The notes under the pieces: generated by a model
Seen by the model: the letters and a program-made list of their open reading frames with translations, nothing else
Databases searched by the model: none
Told to the model about the DNA's origin: nothing
Source: Cellulomonas sp. KH9
GTDB lineage: Bacteria > Actinomycetota > Actinomycetes > Actinomycetales > Cellulomonadaceae
Reading direction: 5' to 3'
DNA length: 64,000 nucleotides
NCBI RefSeq assembly: GCF_900114185.1
Contig: NZ_FOSE01000005.1
Coordinates: 124,001 to 188,000, forward strand
Shown here: piece after piece, positions 1-6,698 of the stretch
How the letters are laid out: each line of letters opens with the position of its first letter
Numbering within the stretch: the stretch's first letter is position 1
Program-made: the position numbers and the translations under genes

Positions 1-339
1 CCGGACGTCGACGCGGTCGGTCCGCACCCCGGCGAACCGCGCGACCGCGTCACCGACGGCCTCCCGCACCCGCCGCGCTGTCGTGGCGGCCGACGCGGGC
101 CAGGCGAGGGCGACGTCCACGTCGACCTGGGCACGGGTGCCGCGTGTGCGGGCGGTCGCGGCGGGCAGGTCACGCCCCAGCAGGCCGCTCGACGTGCTCG
201 CGACGCCCGGCACCCGGGCGGCCGCCGTCAGCGCGACCTTCTGCACGACCCGGTCGCTCACGCTCAGCGCGCCGCGGCGGCCCGGGTCGTCGGCGACGTC
301 CGGGCGGGCCGCGGCGTCCGCGGGTGCCGCGTCAGCCAC
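1..339 (-). CDS. Asp23/Gls24-family envelope stress protein, 3' end outside the window
   Basis: 113 codons are visible and the gene runs off the left edge. After a short Ala/Asp-rich head comes the Asp23-type pattern: LSVSDRVVQKVALTAAAR, a PGV turn, then a strand reading VDVDVALAWP and a helix with VREAVGDAV. I place the start at a GTG at 339 because it overlaps the stop of the preceding membrane gene by 8 nt, which suggests translational coupling. Asp23-like proteins are small cell-envelope stress proteins that are membrane-anchored by partner proteins. It is the last visible gene of a four-gene minus-strand block with another Asp23 protein and a small membrane protein. The family is a confident call; the exact role is not known. 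Confidence 0.75.
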   Translation of the reverse strand, partial: MADAAPADAAARPDVADDPGRRGALSVSDRVVQKVALTAAARVPGVASTSSGLLGRDLPAATARTRGTRAQVDVDVALAWPASAATTARRVREAVGDAVARFAGVRTDRVDVR

Positions 340-508
340 GACGGCCCCCGGTGAGGGCGGACACGTCCAGCCGCCCTTCCACGACGGCGCCGACCACCCA
401 GCCGACGGCGCCGAGCACCACGGCGAGCAGGAAGCCGTTGAAGCCGCCGATGATCGCCGCGAGGGCCAGCAGCAGTCCGGTCAGCAGACCGGCCAGGGAC
501 AGGGACAT
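332..508 (-). CDS. Small integral membrane protein, DUF2273-like (58 aa)
   Basis: A 58-residue protein made almost entirely of two hydrophobic segments (residues about 3-20 and 24-44, the second GFNGFLLAVVLGAVGWVVGA) followed by a short polar tail. Size, two-helix layout and its place between Asp23 genes match the DUF2273 small membrane proteins that accompany Asp23/Gls24 and are thought to anchor them at the membrane. The ATG at 508 is preceded by a good ribosome-binding site (GAGGAGCACCC, the same leader as the Asp23 gene at 1669). Its last codons overlap the next gene. The family link is inferred from size and context. Confidence 0.7.
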   Translation of the reverse strand: MSLSLAGLLTGLLLALAAIIGGFNGFLLAVVLGAVGWVVGAVVEGRLDVSALTGGRRG

Positions 509-524
509 GGGTGCTCCTCGGTTC

Positions 525-556
525 GGGACGTGCGGCGATCGGGACGTGCGGCGATC
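525..556. repeat. Tandem duplication of a 16-bp unit
   Basis: GGGACGTGCGGCGATC occurs twice back to back (525-540 and 541-556) in the roughly 90-bp gap between two genes of the Asp23 block. The copies are identical. It looks like a recent slippage duplication; no function is evident. Confidence 0.9.
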
Positions 557-599
557 GGACTGGCGGCCCGCGGGGTCCGACCGCCACGGACCGCCAGGT

Positions 600-1166
600 T
601 CAGGGGACGAGGTCGGCGACCACGACGTGGACCTGCCCGCCGACGGTGTCGTGCACCCGCTGGTGCACGACCGACGCGAGCTCCCGCAGGTCGCCGCCGA
701 GCCGGGCGACGACGTGCACGTCGATCCGGGAGCCGTCGGGGGTGCTGCGCGTGCGCACACCCGCCACCCGGCGTCCCGGCAGGTGCGTGGCGATCTCGCC
801 GAAGGCCCCGCCGTACAGCCCCGCGACCCCCGGCACCGCGAGCGCCGCCGCGGCGGCACGCTCCGCGGGGTCGGGCGGCGGTGGGGGCGGGACGGGCGCG
901 GTCGGTGAGGGGCGGGGGGACGGTGAGGGCGTCGGGCCCGGGGACGCCGCGGGCGTGGGCCCCGCCGGGGTCGGCGGCAGGGGCAGCGCGGGCACGGGAG
1001 GCGGCACGGCCTCCGCGGCCACGCCCGCCGGCCCGACGTCCGCGCCCTCGACCCCCACGGGCTCGGGGTCGAGCACGTCGGCGCCCTGCGGTGCGACGAC
1101 CACGACCGTCTCCTCCCGGACCGCGACGACGACGGGCTCCTCGTCGTCCGGCTGGTCGGTGCTCAT
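600..1166 (-). CDS. Proline-rich protein with a short Asp23-like C-terminal domain
   Basis: 188 aa. Residues about 1-100 are acidic then extremely Pro/Ala-rich (repeated PSP, PTP and PPP), typical of a disordered linker. The last 85 residues form a compact domain (VPGVAGLYGG, then GSRIDVHVVARLGG, then LASVVHQRVHDTVGG and a final VHVVVADLVP) with the strand-helix-helix-strand pattern of the Asp23 fold. There is no signal peptide or membrane segment. The start ATG overlaps the stop of the upstream Asp23 gene (ATGA), so the two are co-translated. Membership in the Asp23 family is inferred from pattern and neighbourhood. Confidence 0.65.
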   Translation of the reverse strand: MSTDQPDDEEPVVVAVREETVVVVAPQGADVLDPEPVGVEGADVGPAGVAAEAVPPPVPALPLPPTPAGPTPAASPGPTPSPSPRPSPTAPVPPPPPPDPAERAAAAALAVPGVAGLYGGAFGEIATHLPGRRVAGVRTRSTPDGSRIDVHVVARLGGDLRELASVVHQRVHDTVGGQVHVVVADLVP

Positions 1167-1669
1167 GCCACGCGCGGCTCGGGCGCCGGCTCGGGCTGCG
1201 GGTCGTCCTGCGGCAGGTGGACGTCGTTGACGCTGATGTTCACCTCGATGACGTGCAGACCGGTCATGCGCTCGACGGACGTGATGATGTTGCGGCGGAC
1301 CCCTTCGGCGAGGTCCACGACGGAGACGCCGTACTCGGCCACGAGGTCGACGTCGATGGCGGCCTCGCGCTCGCCGACCTCGACGCTGATGCCCTGGGCG
1401 TGGTTGGTGGTGCCGCCCGGGATGCGCTCGCGGATCGCGCTGAACGCGCGGGCCGCACCGCCGCCCAGCGCGTACACGCCCCCGACGTCGGCTGCGGCGA
1501 TGCCGGCGATCTTCGCGACGACGCCGTCGGCGATGGTCGTGGTGCCCAGCTCGGTCTGCAGCGGCGTGCTGCCGCCGCCGGGCCGGGGCTGGCCGGCCGT
1601 GCCGGTGTTGCCGACGCGCGAGGCGCGGTTCTCGGTGCTGACGGCCGGGGTGGTGGTCTGCTCGCTCAT
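1163..1669 (-). CDS. Asp23/Gls24-family envelope stress response protein
   Basis: 168 aa. A disordered head (residues 1-45) leads into the typical Asp23/Gls24 domain: TTIADGVVAKIAGIAAADV, PGGTTNHAQGISVEVGE, AAIDVDLVAEYGVSVVDLA, and a terminal strand VIEVNISVNDVHLP. A Pro/Glu-rich tail follows. The ATG at 1669 has the ribosome-binding site GAGGAGCACCC directly upstream. It is the first gene of the minus-strand stress operon, which faces an ECF sigma-factor gene across a 307-bp intergenic region holding a CRP-like palindrome. Family members sit at the cytoplasmic face of the membrane and respond to envelope or alkaline stress. Confidence 0.9.
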   Translation of the reverse strand: MSEQTTTPAVSTENRASRVGNTGTAGQPRPGGGSTPLQTELGTTTIADGVVAKIAGIAAADVGGVYALGGGAARAFSAIRERIPGGTTNHAQGISVEVGEREAAIDVDLVAEYGVSVVDLAEGVRRNIITSVERMTGLHVIEVNISVNDVHLPQDDPQPEPAPEPRVA

Positions 1670-1791
1670 GGGTGCTCCTCGTGCTGCGGTACGGGTGCCC
1701 GGCGCTGCAGGACGCCGCGGATGCCGGCCGGCAGGGTGACGCCGACACTGGGTGAGTGCCTCCTCGTGCAGGGACGTCACGGCCGAGCGGA

Positions 1792-1807
1792 TGTGACGTA
1801 CATCACG
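1792..1807. promoter_or_regulatory. CRP/GlxR-like palindrome between divergent stress genes
   Basis: TGTGACGTACATCACG fits the actinobacterial CRP/GlxR consensus TGTGANNTANNTCACA at every fixed position except the last, and its core GTGAyGTACrTCAC is nearly self-complementary. It lies about 120 bp before the Asp23 start on one strand and 170 bp before the sigma-factor start on the other. A regulatory role is inferred from motif and position only. Confidence 0.55.
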
Positions 1808-1880
1808 TTACGCTCGGTGTCGCGGCTGCGCCCGCGGCCGGACCGGCACCCCCGGCCGGCGGCTCCCCGGCCCCGCCGAC

Positions 1881-1925
1881 GCCGCACCGGTCGACGTCGC
1901 ACCGGTCGACGCCGCACCGACCGCC
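1881..1925. repeat. Three tandem copies of a 15-bp unit
   Basis: GCCGCACCGGTCGAC (1881), GTCGCACCGGTCGAC (1896) and GCCGCACCGACCGCC (1911) follow each other with a period of 15. The period is a multiple of three and the array is open in the sigma-factor frame, where it would read as an Ala/Pro/Val/Asp-rich stretch, but no start codon lies upstream in that frame, so it is treated as leader DNA. Confidence 0.75.
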
Positions 1926-1976
1926 GTCCCGCCGGCCGACGCCCCGGCGCCCACGCCGTCGGCGAGCCCCGACGCC

Positions 1977-2513
1977 GTGCTGCTCGAGCGCGCCGCACTG
2001 GGCGACCACGCCGCGTTCGCGGTGCTCGTCGAGCGCCACGGCCCGTCGCTCTACCGGTACGCGCGGCGGCTGCTGCCCTCCGCCCAGGACGCCGAGGACG
2101 CGGTGCAGGACGCGCTGACCGCCGCGTGGCTCGGCGCCGAGGGGTACCGCGGCGACGCCGGCGTGCGCACCTGGCTGTTCGGCATCCAGACCAACTGCGT
2201 GCGCCGCGCCGCCCGCCGCCGCGCCCACGTCCCGTCCCCGGTCGACGACCCCGGCGAGGGCCCCGCGGCCGGCCGCGCCGCCCCCGGGGACGACCCGGTC
2301 GAGCGGCTGCTGGTCACCGACCTGCGGGCCGCGCTGGACCGCGCACTGCTGGACCTGCCGGGACCGCAGCGTGCGGTCTGGCTGCTGGTCGAGGTCGAGG
2401 GCCTGTCCTACGCCGACGCCGCGCACGCGCTGCGCACCAGCCACGCGGCGGTGCGCGGTGCCCTCGAGCGCGCCCGCCACACGCTGAGCCGGAGGTTCGC
2501 CGCATGGCGCTGA
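1977..2513 (+). CDS. ECF-type (sigma-70 family) RNA polymerase sigma factor
   Basis: 178 aa with both ECF regions. Region 2 (residues about 1-70) has LLERAALGDHAAFAVLVE, YRYARRLLPSAQDAEDAVQD and RTWLFGIQTNCVRRAAR. Region 4 (about 115-175) has LLDLPGPQRAVWLLVEVEGL and SYADAAHALRTSHAAVRGA, the -35-binding helix-turn-helix. The acidic linker is typical. GTG at 1977 is the first usable start in the frame. Its stop lies inside the next gene (10-nt overlap), so the downstream Asp23-like protein is co-translated and could be a regulator or a target. No recognisable anti-sigma factor is adjacent. The divergent Asp23 block suggests an envelope-stress role. Confidence 0.9.
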   Translation: MLLERAALGDHAAFAVLVERHGPSLYRYARRLLPSAQDAEDAVQDALTAAWLGAEGYRGDAGVRTWLFGIQTNCVRRAARRRAHVPSPVDDPGEGPAAGRAAPGDDPVERLLVTDLRAALDRALLDLPGPQRAVWLLVEVEGLSYADAAHALRTSHAAVRGALERARHTLSRRFAAWR

Positions 2514-2962
2514 ACGACGACGCACCGCCTCCGGGCGCCGACCTGCTCGACCTGGCCGTGGCGCAGCTGCGCACGCACACCGACGCCGGCTGGGTGGCCG
2601 TCGCGCCGCGGCTGCTCGCCTCGGCCCTCGCCGCCGTGCGGCCCACCCAGCCCGTGCGGGGCCGGCACCCCCACGGCGCGTACACCGTGACCGCGGGCGC
2701 GCTGCGCACGTCGGTGCGCGCCCTGCTGGACCCCGACCCCCGGCTGCGGGTGCGGCGCGTCGTGTTCCGCACCGGTCACGACGACGTCCTCGAGGAGGCG
2801 CTGGTCGAGGTCTCGGCCGCCTACCTGCAGCCGCTCGCCCCGTTGGCGGCCGACGTCCGCCGCACGGTGCTGCACCACCTGCGCGACGTGCTCGGCGACC
2901 CCGACCTGCCCGGCGCGCTGGTCGCCGTGGACCTGCTCGTCACCGACGTGCACCGGCCCTGA
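2504..2962 (+). CDS. Asp23-like protein coupled to the sigma factor
   Basis: 152 aa, no membrane segment or signal peptide. The pattern resembles the Asp23 fold: HPHGAYTVTAGALRTSVRAL, a strand (VRRVVFRTGHDDVLEEALVE), a helix (VRRTVLHHLRDVLG) and a final strand GALVAVDLLVTDV. ATG at 2504 overlaps the sigma-factor stop by 10 nt. Co-translation with an ECF sigma factor usually marks a regulator, but no zinc-binding anti-sigma motif (HxxxCxxC) is present, so I do not call it an anti-sigma factor. Function unknown. Confidence 0.7.
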   Translation: MALNDDAPPPGADLLDLAVAQLRTHTDAGWVAVAPRLLASALAAVRPTQPVRGRHPHGAYTVTAGALRTSVRALLDPDPRLRVRRVVFRTGHDDVLEEALVEVSAAYLQPLAPLAADVRRTVLHHLRDVLGDPDLPGALVAVDLLVTDVHRP

Positions 2963-2982
2963 GGACCCGGCGCGCGACGGCG

Positions 2983-3639
2983 TCAGCGCACGTCGACCGG
3001 GCGCTCCCAGACGCGCCCGTCCATCTGCCGGAAGCCGACGCGCTCCAGGTAGCGCACCGAGCCGGGCGGGGTGGTCGGCACCACCAGCCGCCGCAGACCG
3101 TGCGCGGCGAAGACGTCCGAGTGCCGGTACACGAACTCCCCCGGCGCGAAGTCGCGGAACCGCGGCGTCACCCAGTCGAGCACGACGACGCCCGTGCCGT
3201 CACCGGCGTCGCGCACCAGGACGACGCCCACCGTCTCGTCGCCGCGCACGACGAGGAACGCGAGGTCGGCGCCCGGTCCGTCACCGGCCGGGCCCGCACC
3301 GCCGTCGCCCACGAGCGGCACGGTGCGGTGCCGCGCGACGTCCGCGGCGTGCACCGCGAGCACGTGCCGCAGGTACGCGTCGTCCGGCGCCACCTCGACC
3401 ACCGCGTACACGGCCTCGTCGTCGCGCTCGCGGCGCAGGCGCCACAGCCAGTACACGTCGATCAGCGCGATCGCCCCGTTCATCGCGGCGAACGCCCAGA
3501 TGCCGAAGACCGCGTTGTACGCGGTGGCCAGCACCGCGCCGACCAGGTTCATCACCCGGAACCGCCACACGCGGGCCTGCATCAGCGACAGGACGACGAG
3601 CACCGACCCCGCCCAGCCCACGACCTCCCACCACGGCAC
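2983..3639 (-). CDS. YgjV-like membrane domain fused to a GNAT-like domain
   Basis: 218 aa. Residues about 1-75 form three hydrophobic helices (MPWWEVVGWAGSVLVVLSLM, VMNLVGAVLATAYNAVFGIW, AAMNGAIALIDVYWLWRL), the layout of YgjV-type inner-membrane proteins. Residues about 85-218 look like a degenerate acetyltransferase fold: VRGDETVGVVLVRDAG, VLDWVTPRFRDF and a C-terminal YLERVGFRQMDGRVWERP. No R/QxxGxG/A acetyl-CoA loop is obvious, so activity is doubtful. The gene is convergent with the sigma-factor unit (about 20 bp apart). Function unknown. Confidence 0.75.
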   Translation of the reverse strand: MPWWEVVGWAGSVLVVLSLMQARVWRFRVMNLVGAVLATAYNAVFGIWAFAAMNGAIALIDVYWLWRLRRERDDEAVYAVVEVAPDDAYLRHVLAVHAADVARHRTVPLVGDGGAGPAGDGPGADLAFLVVRGDETVGVVLVRDAGDGTGVVVLDWVTPRFRDFAPGEFVYRHSDVFAAHGLRRLVVPTTPPGSVRYLERVGFRQMDGRVWERPVDVR

Positions 3640-3719
3640 GGTCGCAGGCTACGCCCGCGCGGGCTCCCCACCGGCGCGAAGACGTCGACAGGAGACGGCG
3701 GCGTGCGGATGCTGGACGC

Positions 3720-4823
3720 ATGGTGACCTGGTCCCTGCGCGAGCTGCCCGTTCCCGAGTCCCTCGACGCCCCGGACGCGTGGCTCCTGCACGGCATGGTC
3801 GAGGTGCGCAACGAGACGATCCGCGCGACGTGGGGCACGGACGACTTCGCGCTCACCGCACCGCGCGCCCTGTCGCTGCTGCGCCACGGCGAGTACACGC
3901 GGCGGCTGCGGGTCCTCGCGGTCGACGACACCACCGACGCCCCGGACCCGGCCCGCGTGCTGGGCACGGCCGGCCTGGACCTGCCGCAGGTGGACAACCC
4001 GCACACCGGGTGGCTGGGGGTCTCCGTCCGCCCGGCGCACCGGGGGCGCGGCCTGGGCGACGCCCTGCACGCGGCAGCGGTCGACGCCGCCCGCGCGGCG
4101 GGTCGCACGCACCTCATGGCGGAGACCGAGCAGGACGTGGAGCCGCCGCCCGGCGCGGGTGCCCTGGGTGCCCCGACCGGCTCGGGCCTGCTGTCGCGGG
4201 ACGACCCCGCGGTGCGGTTCGCGCTGGCGCGCGGCTGGCGGCTCGAGCAGGTGGCCCGCCACTCGCGCCTGGAGCTGCCGCTCGACCCGGACGTCGTCGA
4301 GGCGCACCGGGCCGCCGCCGCCGCGGTCGCCGGACCCGACTACCGGACCGTCACCTGGCAGGACGCGACACCCGACGTGTGGGCCGAGCAGCTCGCCGCG
4401 CTGCGCACCAGCATGAGCACCGACGAGCCCACCGCCGGCCTGGACGTCGGCGAGGAGGCCTGGGACGCGGCACGGGTGCGCAGCGAGGACGCCGAGACCC
4501 TGGAGCGGGGCGAGCAGCTGCTGACCACGGCCGTCGAGCACGTACCGACCGGGCGCCTCGTCGCCTACTCCCAGCTGCTGGCGCCGCCGCACACCGAGGA
4601 GTTCGTCTGGCAGGAGGACACCCTGGTGCAGCGCGGCCACCGCGGGCACCGCCTGGGCATGCTCGTCAAGGCCGTGCAGCTCCAGGAGCTGGCCCGCCGC
4701 CGGCCGTCGGTCAGGCGCATCAGCACGTGGAACGCCGAGGAGAACCGCTGGATGCTCGCCATCAACGTGGCGCTGGGCTTCCGCCCGGCCGGCGGCTCCG
4801 GGGTCTGGCAGACGACGCTGTGA
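3720..4823 (+). CDS. Tandem-domain GNAT family N-acetyltransferase
   Basis: 367 aa, about twice a single GNAT domain. The first half carries the acetyl-CoA loop: WLGVSVRPAHRGRGLGDALH (V, then RGRGLG) near residues 97-116. The second half carries a second one: VQRGHRGHRLGMLVKAVQL, followed by ISTWNAEENRWMLAINVALG and GFRP. These are the signatures of tandem GNATs that acetylate small amines or antibiotics; the substrate cannot be deduced. ATG at 3720. It is monocistronic, divergent from the YgjV-like gene and convergent with the SRPBCC gene. Confidence 0.88.
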   Translation: MVTWSLRELPVPESLDAPDAWLLHGMVEVRNETIRATWGTDDFALTAPRALSLLRHGEYTRRLRVLAVDDTTDAPDPARVLGTAGLDLPQVDNPHTGWLGVSVRPAHRGRGLGDALHAAAVDAARAAGRTHLMAETEQDVEPPPGAGALGAPTGSGLLSRDDPAVRFALARGWRLEQVARHSRLELPLDPDVVEAHRAAAAAVAGPDYRTVTWQDATPDVWAEQLAALRTSMSTDEPTAGLDVGEEAWDAARVRSEDAETLERGEQLLTTAVEHVPTGRLVAYSQLLAPPHTEEFVWQEDTLVQRGHRGHRLGMLVKAVQLQELARRRPSVRRISTWNAEENRWMLAINVALGFRPAGGSGVWQTTL

Positions 4824-4826
4824 CGC

Positions 4827-5573
4827 TCAGGTGCCCGCGGCCGGCTGCGGTGCGACCGACCACCAGCCGTCCCAGCGCCGCCGCGCCTCGGCCATGACCT
4901 CGTCGTCGAGGCCGTAGGTGGACATCGTGACGTCGACGGTGCCGTGCGGCGGGCGCTCGACGGGCGGCCGGACGAGCAGCACGAGCAGCGACTCGGCGAT
5001 GCCGTGCAGGTGGATGCCCACCTGGTGCTCGGTCTTGTAGACGAGCGTGCCGCCCACGCGCGACCCGTCGGGCCGGACGGCCTCCACGTGCGCCCGCACC
5101 GGCAGGCCGCGCACCCCGTGCAGCCCGGCGCGGAACAGCAGTGGGTCGTGCCGGTCGCCGGCGTCCAGGCCGTGCGCCAGCAGGGTGACGCGGTCCTCGC
5201 CGGGGTGCACGTCGAGCGCGAACGCCAGCTGGTGGACGAACTGGGTCCAGCCCTCGTCCATCTCGTCGAACACGCCGTCGAACATCGACAGGCCGTCGTG
5301 GCTGCGCCGCGTGACGCTCACCCGGGAGCGCGCGTCGTCCAGCGCGGTGACCGTCATCCGGTCGTGGTGGGGCCACAGCAGGGAGCGCGTCGAGCCGCCG
5401 TGGTGGTGCTCGCGCGCCTCGTCGCGGAAGATCTGGGCGATCTCCGCGTCCAGGCCGTCGTGGTCCCAGCCGAACCACCGCCGGACCAGGCGCGGGTCGC
5501 GCAGGTGCTCCCAGACGGTGTCGGCGGGGGCGTGGACGTCGACCGACACGACCTCACGCGGCTGGAGATCCAT
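4827..5573 (-). CDS. SRPBCC (START-like) domain protein
   Basis: 248 aa. It opens with the usual SRPBCC strand and helix (REVVSVDVHAPADTVWEHLR, then LVRRWFGWDHDGLD) seen in AHSA1/polyketide-cyclase-like proteins, and has further strands (RMTVTALDDARSRVSVTRRS and EDRVTLLAHGLD). It is longer than the minimal 140-aa domain because of a C-terminal part containing VGGTLVYKTEHQVGIHLHGI. Such proteins bind hydrophobic ligands; nothing indicates which. It ends 4 bp from the convergent GNAT gene and lies 55 bp upstream of the stop end of the thiamine operon. Specific role unknown. Confidence 0.75.
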   Translation of the reverse strand: MDLQPREVVSVDVHAPADTVWEHLRDPRLVRRWFGWDHDGLDAEIAQIFRDEAREHHHGGSTRSLLWPHHDRMTVTALDDARSRVSVTRRSHDGLSMFDGVFDEMDEGWTQFVHQLAFALDVHPGEDRVTLLAHGLDAGDRHDPLLFRAGLHGVRGLPVRAHVEAVRPDGSRVGGTLVYKTEHQVGIHLHGIAESLLVLLVRPPVERPPHGTVDVTMSTYGLDDEVMAEARRRWDGWWSVAPQPAAGT

Positions 5574-5627
5574 GGGCCACCTCGCTGCTCTCGGTGCGCC
5601 GGGCTGCGGTGCCCGGTGGCTCCGACG

Positions 5628-6698
5628 TTAGCCCGGGAGCCCGGCCACCGCAGCGGCGTCGGCGTGCAGCGCGACCCGCGTCCCCGGGGCGCAGGTCCAG
5701 CCGGCCGGGGCGAGCGCGCTGACGCGCCCGACACCGTCGACGTCGACCACGACCTCGGTGCGCCCGCGGCGCGAGCGCAGCGCGTGCACGGTGCCGGTGA
5801 CGCCGGCGGCCGCGGTGCCGGGCCCGGCGTCGGGCACGACGACGAACGCCCCGGCCGCGAGCGCCAGCACACCCCCGGCGGGCACCCGCGCCGTCGCGGC
5901 CGCGGCGACGGCGGCGACCAGGGCCCGCACGGCGGGCGGCGCCGCCGCACCGGGGTCGGGGACGAGGACGAAGGCCTCGTAGCCGAGGAACCGCGCGACC
6001 TCCCGGGACGCGGGCCGCCCCCACAGCTCGGCGGGCTCGGCGACCTGCAGCAGCCGGCCCGCGGCCATGACGGCCACCCGGTCCGCGACCGCGAACGCCT
6101 CGTCCTGGTCGTGCGTGACGAACAGCGCCGTGGTGGCGGTGGCGGTGAGCACCGCGCGCAGGTCCAGCGCGAGGCGTTCGCGCAGCGCACGGTCCAGCGC
6201 GGACAGCGGCTCGTCGAGCAGCAGCAGCCGCGGCCGCGGGGCCAGTGCGCGCGCGAGCGCGACCCGCTGCCGCTCCCCGCCGGACAGCGTGCCCACGGCG
6301 CGACGCTGCGTGCCGGGCAGCCCGACGAGGTCGAGCAGCTCCGCCACGCGGGCCTCACGGGCGGCGCGGTCCCGCCGGGCCGCGGTCGGCAGCCCGTAGG
6401 CGACGTTGCCGGCGACGTCGCGGTGCGCGAAGAGCTGGCCGTCCTGGAAGAGCAGGCCGAACCCGCGCCGGTGCACGGGCACGTCCACCACGGAGACGCC
6501 GTCCCAGGCCACGTCCCCACCGCACAGCGGCTCGAGACCCGCCACCGCGCGCAGCAGAGAGGACTTGCCGCAGCCCGAGGGGCCGAGCAGCGCGACGACC
6601 TCCCCCGTGGGCACGCTCAGGTCGACCCCGGCGACGGCCGGGGCCGCCGCCCCGGGGTACCGCACGACGACCTCCGCGACCTGCAGCCCGTCGCTCAC
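5628..6698 (-). CDS. thiQ: Thiamine ABC transporter ATP-binding protein
   Basis: 356 aa. An ABC ATPase occupies residues 1-235: Walker A GPSGCGKSS, Q-loop LLFQDGQLFAHRDVAGNVAY, signature LSGGERQRVALARAL, Walker B LLLLDEPLSALD and H-loop FVTHDQDEAF. Residues 240-356 form a TOBE-like C-terminal domain (VTGTVHALRSRRGRTEVVVD). GTG at 6698 overlaps the permease stop (GTGA) and has GGAGG 6 nt upstream. Operon order and the upstream TPP riboswitch identify it as the energy subunit of a thiamine or thiamine-phosphate importer rather than an iron or sulfate one. Confidence 0.87.
   Translation of the reverse strand: MSDGLQVAEVVVRYPGAAAPAVAGVDLSVPTGEVVALLGPSGCGKSSLLRAVAGLEPLCGGDVAWDGVSVVDVPVHRRGFGLLFQDGQLFAHRDVAGNVAYGLPTAARRDRAAREARVAELLDLVGLPGTQRRAVGTLSGGERQRVALARALAPRPRLLLLDEPLSALDRALRERLALDLRAVLTATATTALFVTHDQDEAFAVADRVAVMAAGRLLQVAEPAELWGRPASREVARFLGYEAFVLVPDPGAAAPPAVRALVAAVAAAATARVPAGGVLALAAGAFVVVPDAGPGTAAAGVTGTVHALRSRRGRTEVVVDVDGVGRVSALAPAGWTCAPGTRVALHADAAAVAGLPG

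Noticed and set aside
83..2962. A 959-codon plus-strand frame across the Asp23 block and sigma region
   Set aside because: Low-complexity Arg/Pro/Gly sequence over most of its length; it is the antisense shadow of the minus-strand Asp23 genes and only its end coincides with the real 152-aa gene.
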